Shown one piece after another: positions 51,165 to 59,043 of a DNA stretch of 64,000 nucleotides. The notes under the pieces were generated by a model. That model was given only the letters and a program-made list of their open reading frames with translations. It searched no databases and was not told where the DNA came from. The position numbers and the translations under genes were made by a program. Source of the DNA: Oscillospiraceae bacterium. GTDB taxonomy: Bacteria; Bacillota; Clostridia; Oscillospirales; Ruminococcaceae. The DNA lies in the NCBI GenBank assembly GCA_900768995.1, contig CAAGEZ010000036.1:1-64000 (forward strand), written 5' to 3'. Every line of letters begins with the position of its first letter. Positions within the stretch are counted from its first letter, which is position 1.

Positions 51165-51614
51165 ATGTCTTCGGCAAAAGCAAAAAAAGTAACCATCACT
51201 CTCAAAAGCATCTCGGATTCGGGTCACGGCGCACCCGATGTTATGGAGCTTATCACTGAGGGGACATTCAAGCCGATAAAGCTCGGCAGTGCGGACGGCT
51301 GGGAGATTTCCTATGAGGACAGCGAAGCTACGGGCTTTGCAGGCTCCACAACCACAGTCACCTGCATCGGAGACGAGCTTGCCTCAATGAGGCGCAGCGG
51401 CTCGGCTGACTCGCATCTCGTCATCGAAAAGGACCGCCGCCACCACTGCCACTACGGCACGGAATACGGCGATATGCTCCTGGGCATTTCCGCTTCAAGG
51501 ATAATCAACCGTCTTTCCGAGGAGGGCGGAATGCTCTACTTCAAGTACACCATTGACATAAATTCCGCTTTCGTCAGCGAAAACGAGATATATTTTGAGG
51601 TTTCATTCGATTAA
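51165..51614 (+). CDS. DUF1934 family protein
   Basis: 149-residue calycin-like beta-barrel protein of the DUF1934 family, which often sits near murI or cell-wall genes in Firmicutes. Features include a strand-rich body with WEISYEDSEATGFAGSTTTV (~46-65) and IEKDRRHHCHYGTEYGDM (~87-104). Function unknown. The ATG used has AAGGACTGAAAA before it; a longer frame would overlap murI widely. Confidence 0.82.
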   Translation: MSSAKAKKVTITLKSISDSGHGAPDVMELITEGTFKPIKLGSADGWEISYEDSEATGFAGSTTTVTCIGDELASMRRSGSADSHLVIEKDRRHHCHYGTEYGDMLLGISASRIINRLSEEGGMLYFKYTIDINSAFVSENEIYFEVSFD

Positions 51615-51618
51615 AAAA

Positions 51619-51646
51619 GTACCCGTCCGCAGGCACGGACGGGTAC
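51619..51646 (+). terminator. strong hairpin after the DUF1934 gene
   Basis: GTACCCGTCCG pairs with CGGACGGGTAC (11 bp) around a six-base loop, four bases after the stop. The usual T tract is missing (GATTTATATAAAA follows), so it may be a partial terminator or a processing site ahead of the structured region that follows. Confidence 0.55.
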
Positions 51647-51654
51647 GATTTATA

Positions 51655-51845
51655 TAAAACGGCACTCGGTACCGATAAGACGGGTCTCCCAAGGGCATCG
51701 GATCCGCATCTTCCGCCGCCCGTCTCGCCAGCCAGAAACTAAATGCCGTAATAATAATCTATGCGGATAGGTCGGCGAGTGTTAAAGCATCTGAGGGCTG
51801 CACATTTGCGGGATATGCCGCTGAAAGATGTTTTCGGCGGATAAA
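51655..51845 (+). ncRNA. candidate structured RNA before yfcE
   Basis: Non-coding, GC-richer than other gaps, with several interlocking stems. AGACGGG (51678-51684) pairs with CCCGTCT (51719-51725); CACTCG (51663-51668) plus CCGA (51672-51675) pair with TCGG and CGAGTG (51772-51781); ACGGCA (51659-51664) could instead pair with TGCCGT (51744-51749); CCGCTGAAA/TTTTCGGCGG (51818-51840) is a 3' hairpin. The first and third pairings conflict or form a pseudoknot. I cannot name the class. Size and pseudoknotting recall the raiA RNA of Clostridia, but I could not match its sequence; a leader/riboswitch of yfcE is the alternative. Strand is inferred from the neighbours. Confidence 0.5.
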
Positions 51846-51893
51846 TACTCCTAAAACTGAAGTTTAAACCAATACAGGAAAGGAAAAATTTTT

Positions 51894-52439
51894 ATGAAGC
51901 TGATGTTTGCATCTGATATTCACGGCTCGGCTGTGTGTCTTGAAAAGCTGCTCGAACGATACGAAGCAGAAAAACCCGAAAAGCTCATTCTCCTTGGAGA
52001 TATCCTTTATCACGGTCCAAGAAACGACCTCCCCGAGGGCTATGCCCCCAAGCAGGTCATCGCAAGGCTGAACCCGATGAAAAAGGAGCTCCTCTGCGTT
52101 AGGGGAAACTGCGAGGCAGAGGTTGACCAGATGGTGCTGGAATTTCCCGTTATGGCGGATTATATGACGATGTGGCTTGACGGCAGAATGGTTTTCTGCA
52201 CCCACGGACATCTTTTTGACCCCGACAATATGACTCAGCTGAACAAGGGCGACATCGTTATAAGCGGTCACACCCACATTTACCGTGCTGAGGAAAAGAA
52301 CGGCATTTACATCATCAACACAGGCTCGGTGTCTCTTCCTAAGGGCGGCAACCCACGCACCTACGTCATTTATGAAAACGGCACATTCTCCGTTCGTGAT
52401 ATGGACGGAAATGCCCTCAAAGAAATATCCCTTAAATAA
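51894..52439 (+). CDS. yfcE: YfcE-type phosphodiesterase
   Basis: 181-residue metallophosphoesterase. Complete motif set: ASDIHGS (~5-11), LLGDILYHGPRND (~35-47), RGNCEAEVD (~71-79), THGHLF (~104-109) and SGHTHIYRAE (~124-133). YfcE cleaves artificial phosphodiesters in vitro; the natural substrate is unknown. The start has CAGGAAAGG. About 50 bases separate it from the structured RNA candidate. Confidence 0.95.
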   Translation: MKLMFASDIHGSAVCLEKLLERYEAEKPEKLILLGDILYHGPRNDLPEGYAPKQVIARLNPMKKELLCVRGNCEAEVDQMVLEFPVMADYMTMWLDGRMVFCTHGHLFDPDNMTQLNKGDIVISGHTHIYRAEEKNGIYIINTGSVSLPKGGNPRTYVIYENGTFSVRDMDGNALKEISLK

Positions 52440-52475
52440 AAAAATCGTTCGGGTGATAAGCCCGAACGATATATT
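52440..52475. terminator. bidirectional terminator between yfcE and the zinc-ribbon gene
   Basis: ATCGTTCGGG pairs with CCCGAACGAT (10 bp, seven-base loop); the better T run is on the minus strand. Confidence 0.85.
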
Positions 52476-52483
52476 TATAACTC

Positions 52484-53422
52484 TTATTCTTCCGAAGTCT
52501 CTTCCGTCTCGGCATTTTCATCGGTGCTCTCCTCAGCGGATTCACCGCCAAGTGCCTCAGGGTCGCTGTCAGCAGCCACTGCGGGAGCTGCATCACCTGC
52601 CGAAAGGATAGTTGCTGCATAGTTTATCTCACGGTAGCTTACGTTCTTGACAGCCAGCTCAACATCGGAAAATTCAACGTAGTAGTTGTAAGAGCGGTCA
52701 TAGCCCTGCTCAGGATCAGTGAAATAATATCTGTAGCAGTATGTGGAGTCATTGGACACTGTGCGCTTGATGTAATAGGGCTTAAGTCCAAGCTTCTTGT
52801 TAACGTTCTTGATGCTCATACCGTATTCAAGGGAGTTCTGGTCAAGCATCTCAGCCATTTTTCTGCCCTTCCAGTTGAGCTTGAGCTGAGTAAAATCATA
52901 ATACTCAACAGCGCTGATAAGGTCGTCATCGCCCACAGTCAGGAGGATTACCCACCTTGGCTGCTCCGAACCGCTGACCTTTGTGGTCTTGTCGGAAATG
53001 CAGATATAATCGAAATCGGTCATATTGTTTATCATACCGTTCACGCTTTTTTCGGTGAAGGTAAGACCCGTTTCAGACTCGGCATATGCAACATTTCTGC
53101 CCACAGGTATCTTCTGAGCGGCGTTGTATCCGTCGCTTGCGGAGAAAAGCTGGGAAACGAGAACGATTATCACAACAACGGCAATGAGCGCAAGGCATAT
53201 CACCGCAGCTTTTATTTTCTTTCCCACAGCAGCCTTTTCCTCGGGGGTGCGCTGCTTCTTTTCCTTTTTGGGCTTTGCTTCTTTCTTTGGCTTGCCCTGT
53301 TTTTTCACTCTTCCCTTGTCGTCAATGTTGTCGGGGAGAACGGGTGCGTCAAGCTCTGCGCCGCAGGCTTCGCAGAATATATTTCCATCAGGGCATTCGC
53401 TGCCGCATTTTTTACAGATCAT
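52484..53422 (-). CDS. zinc-ribbon membrane protein
   Basis: 312 residues: N-terminal zinc ribbon CKKCGSECPDGNIFCEACG (3-21), a Lys-rich cytoplasmic linker (GKPKKEAKPKKEKKQR), one membrane helix (~74-92) and a ~220-residue extracellular domain with two similar blocks, the second containing LEYGMSIKNVNKKLGLKPYY, ending in a Glu/Thr/Ser tail. Domain order equals that of the 408-residue protein near 9 kb, though the outer domains differ. Likely an envelope sensor or scaffold; no function is known. Confidence 0.82.
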   Translation of the reverse strand: MICKKCGSECPDGNIFCEACGAELDAPVLPDNIDDKGRVKKQGKPKKEAKPKKEKKQRTPEEKAAVGKKIKAAVICLALIAVVVIIVLVSQLFSASDGYNAAQKIPVGRNVAYAESETGLTFTEKSVNGMINNMTDFDYICISDKTTKVSGSEQPRWVILLTVGDDDLISAVEYYDFTQLKLNWKGRKMAEMLDQNSLEYGMSIKNVNKKLGLKPYYIKRTVSNDSTYCYRYYFTDPEQGYDRSYNYYVEFSDVELAVKNVSYREINYAATILSAGDAAPAVAADSDPEALGGESAEESTDENAETEETSEE

Positions 53423-53670
53423 TTTATTCAGCCTTTCCTTAAAGATGTTATATATGTATCCTTTAAATAGTTACAAATCAGTTACAAGTTAATCATACCA
53501 CATTTTTGAACTTTTGTCAACAGAATCGGCGTTTTTAATACATTTTTAATACTGAGTTTAGTTTCGCAGGATTTTAAATCACATATTTCAGTTTTATCTA
53601 ACATATATGCAATAAAATATGATTTTAAATGATATTTTGCAAGTTAATAATATTTTTCTTGCAAAAGCTA
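53423..53670. other. AT-rich intergenic region
   Basis: Gap between divergent genes. It must hold the promoter of the leftward zinc-ribbon gene, for which I see no clear hexamers, and ends at the promoter of the ANTAR gene. No repeats or open frames of note. Confidence 0.4.
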
Positions 53671-53699
53671 TTGACAAAATTGTTTTTATATGGTAAAAT
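53671..53699 (+). promoter_or_regulatory. sigma-A promoter of the ANTAR-dapF-dapL operon
   Basis: TTGACA, 17 bases, TAAAAT, 31 bases before the ANTAR gene start. Confidence 0.7.
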
Positions 53700-53729
53700 G
53701 AATATATTGAATGAAAGGAGATACCGTTT

Positions 53730-54305
53730 ATGCCGCCAGTAAAAGCTATTATCGCTGCAGCCTCGGAGGATATCAGAGCCAGCCTGTCATCAATGTGCGC
53801 AGAAGCTGAGATATCCGACATAACCGTTAATGACGGCGGAAATGTCAGGGAACTTTTTGCGGAGCATAATTACGATATCGCCCTTCTTGTCCTCCCCTTT
53901 TCGGACAGATTCGGTGCCGATACCGCCGCATATCTCGGCAAAAGCTATGATACTCAGACTATCGCCTTTGTCCCCTCAAAGGTGTATGACGATGTGTGCA
54001 TAAAGCTGTCGGGGTCGGGTATCCTTATCCTGCCCAAATCAGCTCCCAGGTCACTCATCGTAAATGCACTCCGCAATGCCGTTCACGTCAAGGATAAGCT
54101 GGACGGTCTCAGGGACGAAAAGCGTGTGCTTACGGAAATGGTCAATGAAATGAAGCTTGTGAGCCGTGCAAAATGCGTTCTTATCGAGTATCTGCGAATT
54201 TCCGAAAAGGAAGCTCACCGACAGATGCAGAAGCGTGCAATGGACCAGAGGATAACCCTTTCGGAAGTGGCTATGGACATTCTCAAGACATATGAATACA
54301 ATTAA
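53730..54305 (+). CDS. ANTAR-domain response regulator (transcription antiterminator)
   Basis: 191 residues: an N-terminal receiver-like domain (~1-120) and a C-terminal three-helix ANTAR domain (~130-188, with AKCVLIEYLRISEKEAHRQM and QKRAMDQRITLSEVAMDIL). ANTAR proteins bind paired hexaloop hairpins in leader RNA and prevent termination. In the receiver the phosphorylatable Asp is not clearly in place: the beta-3 strand reads YDIALLVLPFSD with no Asp at its end, so this may be a pseudo-receiver. It starts an operon with dapF and dapL (15-base gap). Confidence 0.88.
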   Translation: MPPVKAIIAAASEDIRASLSSMCAEAEISDITVNDGGNVRELFAEHNYDIALLVLPFSDRFGADTAAYLGKSYDTQTIAFVPSKVYDDVCIKLSGSGILILPKSAPRSLIVNALRNAVHVKDKLDGLRDEKRVLTEMVNEMKLVSRAKCVLIEYLRISEKEAHRQMQKRAMDQRITLSEVAMDILKTYEYN

Positions 54306-54320
54306 GGAAGTGCTTTCTTT

Positions 54321-55157
54321 ATGAAGTTTACAAAAATGCAGGGCATCGGCAATGATTATATCTACGTCAACTGCTTTGAGGAAAAGGTCGATGACCCGGA
54401 AAGGGTGTCGCAGATAGTGAGCGACCGTCATTTCGGCATCGGCGGCGACGGACTTGTGCTCATTATGCCCTCGGACAAAGCAGACTTTCGTATGAGAATG
54501 TTCAACGCTGATGGCAGCGAGGGAAATATGTGCGGAAATGCCACCCGCTGCATCGGCAAGTTTGTCTATGATAACGGGCTTACTGACAAAACCGAGATCA
54601 CTCTTGAAACCAAAAGCGGTATCAAATATCTGACCCTTTATCCCGAAAACGGAAAGGTCAAAACTGTTCTTGTGAATATGGGCAAGGCTGTGCTCACTCC
54701 TGCGGATATACCGATGAAAGCGGAGGGCGAAAGCTTTATAAACAAGCCCATCGAGGTACTGGGCAGCGAAGTTTATATCACCGCCGTTTCAATGGGCAAT
54801 CCCCACGCTGTGACATATGTTGATGATGTTATGTCCCTTGACCTTGAAAAAATAGGCCCTGCATTTGAAAATCACCCAATTTTCCCCGAAAGGGTCAACA
54901 CCGAATTTATAAAGGTCCTTGACAGTCACACCATTCAGATGAGAGTGTGGGAACGTGGCTCGGGAGAGACCTGGGCGTGCGGAACGGGTGCTTGCGCTGC
55001 GGCTGTGGCATCGGTGAAAAACGGCTATTTCAAAAACGGCGAGGAGATCACCGTAAAGCTCAGAGGCGGCGACCTTTTCATTACTTACAGCACTGACGGA
55101 ACAGTGCTTATGCGTGGTGCTGCGGAGACAGTATTCACAGGCGAGATAGATATCTGA
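54321..55157 (+). CDS. dapF: diaminopimelate epimerase
   Basis: 278-residue PLP-independent epimerase converting LL- to meso-diaminopimelate for lysine and peptidoglycan. Both catalytic cysteines are present: NMCGNATRCIGKF (~72-84) and WACGTGACAAAV (~216-227). N-terminal FTKMQGIGNDYIYVN (~3-17) is the usual start. Followed by dapL after 13 bases, which makes its substrate. Confidence 0.97.
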   Translation: MKFTKMQGIGNDYIYVNCFEEKVDDPERVSQIVSDRHFGIGGDGLVLIMPSDKADFRMRMFNADGSEGNMCGNATRCIGKFVYDNGLTDKTEITLETKSGIKYLTLYPENGKVKTVLVNMGKAVLTPADIPMKAEGESFINKPIEVLGSEVYITAVSMGNPHAVTYVDDVMSLDLEKIGPAFENHPIFPERVNTEFIKVLDSHTIQMRVWERGSGETWACGTGACAAAVASVKNGYFKNGEEITVKLRGGDLFITYSTDGTVLMRGAAETVFTGEIDI

Positions 55158-55170
55158 AAGGACGAAAAAA

Positions 55171-56373
55171 ATGGTTAAGATAAACGAAAATTTCCTTACA
55201 ATGAAGAAAAATTACCTCTTTATCGATATTGCCAAAAGACTCAAAGCATTCACCGCCGCCAATCCCGACAAGCCCCTTATCAGAATGGGCATCGGCGATG
55301 TTACCCTCCCCCTTGCCCCCGTTGTCGTTGAGGCTATCAAGAAGGCTGCCGATGAAATGGGCGTTAAGGAGACCTTCCGTGGCTATGAGGACAGCGGCAC
55401 GGGCTATGATTTTCTCAAGGAAGCCATTGCCGGATATTACAGGAGCTTCGGCGTTTCACTGGAGCTTTCCGAAATTCGTGTGAATGACGGCGCAAAGGCT
55501 GACTGCGGCAATATTACGGATATTTTCGGCGACGGCAACACCATTCTCGTAACAGACCCTGCATATCCCGTTTATGTTGATTCAAACATTATGGCAGGCA
55601 GAGAGGTCATCTATGCCGATTCCAACGAGGAGAACGGCTTTGCGGCAATGCCCGACGAAAATGTTCACGCCGATATCATTTACCTCTGCTCCCCCAACAA
55701 TCCCACAGGCTCTGTTTATACAAAATCCCAGCTTAAGGAATGGGTGGATTATGCACTGAAAAATGAAGCTGTCATCATCTTTGACTCCGCATATGAAGCA
55801 TTCATCTCCGACCCTGAGCTTCCAAGGAGCATTTATGCTGTGGAGGGCGCAAAGAAGTGTGCCATTGAGATGTGCTCACTGTCCAAAACCGCAGGCTTCA
55901 CAGGCACACGCTGCGGCTACACCATTATCCCCGAGGAGCTTATCGTAAAAGCTTCTGACGGCACAGACGTGAGCCTTGCTCAGATATGGGGACGCAGACA
56001 GGGCAGCAAGTTCAACGGCGTTTCCTATCCCATTCAGAGAGGTGCGGAGGCTGTTTTCACCCCCGAGGGACAGAAGCAGACCCACGAAGCCATTGATTAT
56101 TACAGAAGAAACGCAAAGGTCATGGCAGACGCTCTCACCGAACTTGGTATCAAGTTCACAGGTGGCATCAACTCCCCCTACATCTGGCTCAAATGCCCCA
56201 ACAATATGGGCAGCTGGGAATTTTTCGATTATCTCTTAAACAACATTCAGGTAGTGGGCACTCCCGGCGAGGGCTTCGGAAAGAACGGCGCAGGCTGGTT
56301 CAGACTTACCGCTTTCGGAACATATGAAAACACTGTTGAAGCTATGAGAAGACTCAAAGAGCTGTTGAAGTAA
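55171..56373 (+). CDS. dapL: LL-diaminopimelate aminotransferase
   Basis: 400-residue class I/II PLP aminotransferase that converts tetrahydrodipicolinate directly to LL-diaminopimelate, bypassing acylated intermediates. Visible: RMGIGDVTLPLAP (~37-49), YLCSPNNPTGSVYTK (~170-184), IIFDSAYEAFIS (~202-213) and the PLP lysine in CSLSKTAGFTGTRCGY (Lys ~236). Length is standard. With dapF it accounts for the last steps to meso-diaminopimelate. The decayed insertion sequence starts 45 bases after its stop. Confidence 0.96.
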   Translation: MVKINENFLTMKKNYLFIDIAKRLKAFTAANPDKPLIRMGIGDVTLPLAPVVVEAIKKAADEMGVKETFRGYEDSGTGYDFLKEAIAGYYRSFGVSLELSEIRVNDGAKADCGNITDIFGDGNTILVTDPAYPVYVDSNIMAGREVIYADSNEENGFAAMPDENVHADIIYLCSPNNPTGSVYTKSQLKEWVDYALKNEAVIIFDSAYEAFISDPELPRSIYAVEGAKKCAIEMCSLSKTAGFTGTRCGYTIIPEELIVKASDGTDVSLAQIWGRRQGSKFNGVSYPIQRGAEAVFTPEGQKQTHEAIDYYRRNAKVMADALTELGIKFTGGINSPYIWLKCPNNMGSWEFFDYLLNNIQVVGTPGEGFGKNGAGWFRLTAFGTYENTVEAMRRLKELLK

Positions 56374-56418
56374 GTATTCTTGCCATTGGAATATGATATA
56401 AAAAGCCAAATTGGATTA

Positions 56419-56436
56419 GAGCCTGTTCACATTAAA
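56419..56436 (+). repeat. left terminal inverted repeat of the IS
   Basis: GAGCCTGTTCACATTAAA, identical to the complement of the right end. Confidence 0.9.
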
Positions 56437-56450
56437 GTATTGCAATTTTT

Positions 56451-57233
56451 GTGAAAACATATTATAATAAACGCATGAGATTAACAAAAGAGCAATTTGC
56501 GAAAATAGAGCATTTGATGCCTATACCTCGCAGAAAACCAGAAGTATCGAATTATGATTTTTTGTGCGCTTTACTGTATATAATCGAAAGCGGCTGCAAA
56601 TGGAGGGTTTTGCCGAACGAATACGGAAATTGGCACACGATTTATGTCAGATTTAATCGCTGATGTAAAAACGGAGTAATTGACCGTATTTTTGAGGCAT
56701 TGCAAGAAGAAAATATCATAGAAATACGCACCGAAATAATTTGCATCGACAGTACAAGCATCAAAATTCATCCTGATGCGGCAGGAGCAAGGAAATCAAG
56801 CGGCGAGCAGAACATAGGGCGTTCAAAAGGGGGCTCACAACAAAGATTCATTTGGCTTCCACGTCTGCGAAATTTGCAATGATTTTTTCGGTTATCTGTT
56901 GGAAACAAACATGACGCTCCGGAAGGAAGAAAACTTATTGAAAGCTTTTATTCCAAAGATAAACATTACTTGCTTATGGATAGGGCTTATGAAGATAACG
57001 AAACACGTGAACTTGCTGTAAAACAAGACTTTGTACCTGTTGTTCCGCCAAAAAGAAACCGTAAAAATCCTTGGGAATATGATAAGGAACTTTATAAGTG
57101 CCGCAATGAAGTTGAACGATATTTTCTTCGAATAAAGCGTTTTAGACGCGTTTTTACCCGTTATGATAAACTTGATGTTCTGTATTTGGGGAACCTTACC
57201 TTAGCTATGATTTTTGATGCTATTTTAATGTGA
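56451..57233 (+). pseudogene. IS5-family transposase, disrupted
   Basis: Transposase of the DUF4096/DDE IS5 type: N-terminal MRLTKEQFAKIEHLMP and SGCKWRVLPNEYGNWHTIY, central IICIDSTSIKIHPDAAGARK, SKGG and LTTKIHLAS, and C-terminal DAPEGRKLIE, LLMDRAYEDNETRELA, PPKRNRKNPWEYDKELYK and RFRRVFTRYDKLD. Three defects: a TGA where the family has Trp (after VRFNR), a lost G in the run of five Gs after SKG, and a gained T in a run of six Ts that restores frame ~55 bases later. A programmed -1 shift at the G run is common in IS427 elements, but the nonsense codon and second shift make it inactive. Confidence 0.88.
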
Positions 57234-57241
57234 ACAGGCTC
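57224..57241 (-). repeat. right terminal inverted repeat of the IS
   Basis: TTTAATGTGAACAGGCTC, the exact complement of the left end. Confidence 0.9.
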
Positions 57242-57275
57242 TAGAGAGGCTTTATCATCAGGTTATGGCAAATTC

Positions 57276-57896
57276 TTGGATGAAATGAAAACCTTTTCTG
57301 GCGCAGCTAGTGATGAATTTGCTTGGTTTTTGGGTGGTGATGTTAGTAAAGCTGAAAGGGATTATTGGCTTTATGAGGTAAATAAAATTGATGAGAAAAT
57401 TGTGATTAATGAAGAGAAAATTATTCATACAATCTCATTTATCTCCGGAACCATAGAGCCATCACCAGATGATGCGTGGAGATTAATATCTAAAAAAGCA
57501 TCCAAAGAAATGTTAGAAACAGTAGGTGAATCAGGAGCAAAAATTTTTTTAAAATCCATTTATAAATATGCACGTAAGAAAGGAGATAATGGAATTAAGT
57601 ATCTGGAAAATAATGGTTTTAAAGGGTATAAATATGAAGTGAAAATCATGGGAAAAGGTGGTGCATATAGGCTGCTAGGAAATAGGACTGAATCTGGTGA
57701 GATTTTTTGGGAGGTTTTTGAAAAAACACACAAAAGAATAATAGATTTAATAAATATATGCTCTTTTAAAAAAATTGCACAAAAAATAGTTCTTCACTAT
57801 GGTTCCTGTGATTTGATTAAATATAAAGAATTATATGAAAAACTAAAAGAAATGGAATTACCGGTCAGCAAAGATTTTTATATTTATATTTCATAG
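57276..57896 (+). CDS. AT-rich orphan gene, probably 5'-truncated
   Basis: 206 residues, no family recognised. Codon use and base composition (about 30 % GC by eye) differ sharply from dapL and the next gene. The frame is open upstream through the right IS end, and after removing the IS it continues into the left flank (...KPNWIREALSSGYGKFLDEMK), so the original protein began further upstream; there is no good start codon or ribosome site at its present beginning. Contains KYEVKIMGKGGAYRLLGN and FWEVFEKTHKRI. Possibly the tail of a toxin-like or mobile-element protein; that is speculation. Confidence 0.6.
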   Translation: MDEMKTFSGAASDEFAWFLGGDVSKAERDYWLYEVNKIDEKIVINEEKIIHTISFISGTIEPSPDDAWRLISKKASKEMLETVGESGAKIFLKSIYKYARKKGDNGIKYLENNGFKGYKYEVKIMGKGGAYRLLGNRTESGEIFWEVFEKTHKRIIDLINICSFKKIAQKIVLHYGSCDLIKYKELYEKLKEMELPVSKDFYIYIS

Positions 57897-58010
57897 GGTC
57901 GAATTTTAGGACTTTTTTCCAAGAAAATATTTGTATTATTTCCAATTTGCAAACCCTGTTGCGTCGATTTTAGCTTGTGAAGACAAGTTCTAACATTTTG
58001 CACAGCGAAC

Positions 58011-58039
58011 TTGAAAAAATTGCGGAAATATGTTATCCT
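58011..58039 (+). promoter_or_regulatory. sigma-A promoter of the HTH gene
   Basis: TTGAAA, 17 bases, TATCCT, 20 bases before the start codon. Confidence 0.45.
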
Positions 58040-58059
58040 ATATCAGAGGAGTGATGTCA

Positions 58060-58521
58060 ATGATGCAGTTTTTGACCGAGATGCCCACTGCTGCGGAAAA
58101 AGATACCGATGAGCTTGAAAATGAGATAATGAAGGCTGATAATATTGCGGATTTCCTCGAAAAAAACGAAGAGCATTTAAAGGATATCTCCGTTTCGGAC
58201 GAGCTTTGCCGTCTCCTTGATGAAAAGGGACTAAAAAAGTCCGATGTTATCGCTTCAAGCGGGATAACCATTACCTATGGCTATGACCTGTTCAGCGGTT
58301 ACAAAAAAAAGAAGCCCTCACGCAATGTGATACTTTCACTCTCACTTGCAATGCAGCTTGACATTTCTCAGACTCAGAGGCTTCTGAAAATTTCGGGGAA
58401 CGGTGCTCTTTACCCACGTGTGCCGAGAGATTCCGTGATTATGTATGCGGTAAACAGATCTCTTACACTGACTGAGACAGATGAGCTCCTTGACAAAAAC
58501 GGTATGGAAACAATAAGCTGA
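58060..58521 (+). CDS. helix-turn-helix domain protein
   Basis: 153 residues: an N-terminal acidic helical part (DTDELENEIMKADNIADFL) and an XRE-like helix-turn-helix at ~60-120 (LCRLLDEKGLKKSDVIASSG, YDLFSGYKKKKPSRNVILSL, LAMQLDISQTQRLLKISG). The last ~35 residues contain PRDSVIMYAVNRSLTLTETDELL, typical of a small clostridial family often coded next to a serine/threonine kinase; none is visible here. Start supported by GAGGAGTGATG. Composition returns to the chromosomal norm. Confidence 0.8.
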   Translation: MMQFLTEMPTAAEKDTDELENEIMKADNIADFLEKNEEHLKDISVSDELCRLLDEKGLKKSDVIASSGITITYGYDLFSGYKKKKPSRNVILSLSLAMQLDISQTQRLLKISGNGALYPRVPRDSVIMYAVNRSLTLTETDELLDKNGMETIS

Positions 58522-58529
58522 AAAAAATA

Positions 58530-58577
58530 AAAAGTCTCCGCACACATTGCCAAACGAAAATGTGTGCGGAGACTTTT
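58530..58577. terminator. strong bidirectional terminator
   Basis: AAAAGTCTCCGCACACATT pairs perfectly with AATGTGTGCGGAGACTTTT (19 bp, ten-base loop), A and T runs on either side. It ends the HTH gene and the leftward five-gene operon. Confidence 0.92.
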
Positions 58578-58656
58578 TGTTTTATTTTTTAATGTTCATA
58601 TGAGGAACACTGCACGGTGTATGGTATATATACGCTTTATCTTGAAAAACAAGTTA

Positions 58657-59043
58657 TTACTTGGCATCGGTGGACTGATATTTTTTAACGCCAAACGAAA
58701 AAAACAAGATATGAAACACCCATACCGCCCCGAGAATAATGCGTCCCACAGGAACATTTTTCATCATAATAAATCCAACTGACATAAGCAGCGTGACTGT
58801 TACCATTAACTTTATTTTGGCTTTTCGTGTCATTCCCCGACCGTTTACAAAGCTTTCAAGATTATCCTTGTACAGCTTCGTTTCTCTAAACCAACAGTCA
58901 AGATTTTCCGAACTTTTGGCAAAACAAACAGCTGCCGCCATAAGAAACGGTGCCGTTGGCAGGATCGGCAGTACCGCTCCCACTGCACCAAGGGCCGTAC
59001 ATATGCAGCCGATGATAATAAGTATTATTTTTTTAAACTTCAT
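58657..59043 (-). CDS. YbaN family (DUF454) inner-membrane protein
   Basis: 128 residues, about three or four helices. Landmarks: GCICTALGAVGAVLPILPTAPFLMAAAVCFAKSSE-type N-terminus (LPILPTAPFLMAA, ~25-37) and RGMTRKAKIKLM (~69-80), the DUF454/YbaN pattern. Function unknown; family members are often iron- or haem-regulated. Its ATG overlaps the preceding YgbA-like stop by four bases; last gene of the operon. Confidence 0.88.
   Translation of the reverse strand: MKFKKIILIIIGCICTALGAVGAVLPILPTAPFLMAAAVCFAKSSENLDCWFRETKLYKDNLESFVNGRGMTRKAKIKLMVTVTLLMSVGFIMMKNVPVGRIILGAVWVFHILFFSFGVKKYQSTDAK

Larger units (their letters stand above)
56419..57241 (+). mobile_element. degenerate IS5-family (IS427-like) insertion sequence
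   Basis: About 823 bp bounded by 18-bp perfect inverted repeats, GAGCCTGTTCACATTAAA at the left and its complement at the right, with TA on both outer sides as a probable 2-bp target duplication. It contains one broken transposase gene. Length, ends and protein type fit the IS427 group of IS5. Base composition is lower in GC than the flanking dapL. Confidence 0.9.

Noticed and set aside
56661..56663. TGA in the transposase read as tryptophan (recoded stop)
   Set aside because: Many genes in the window end in TGA at the expected place (for example the DAHP synthase gene), so the standard code applies.
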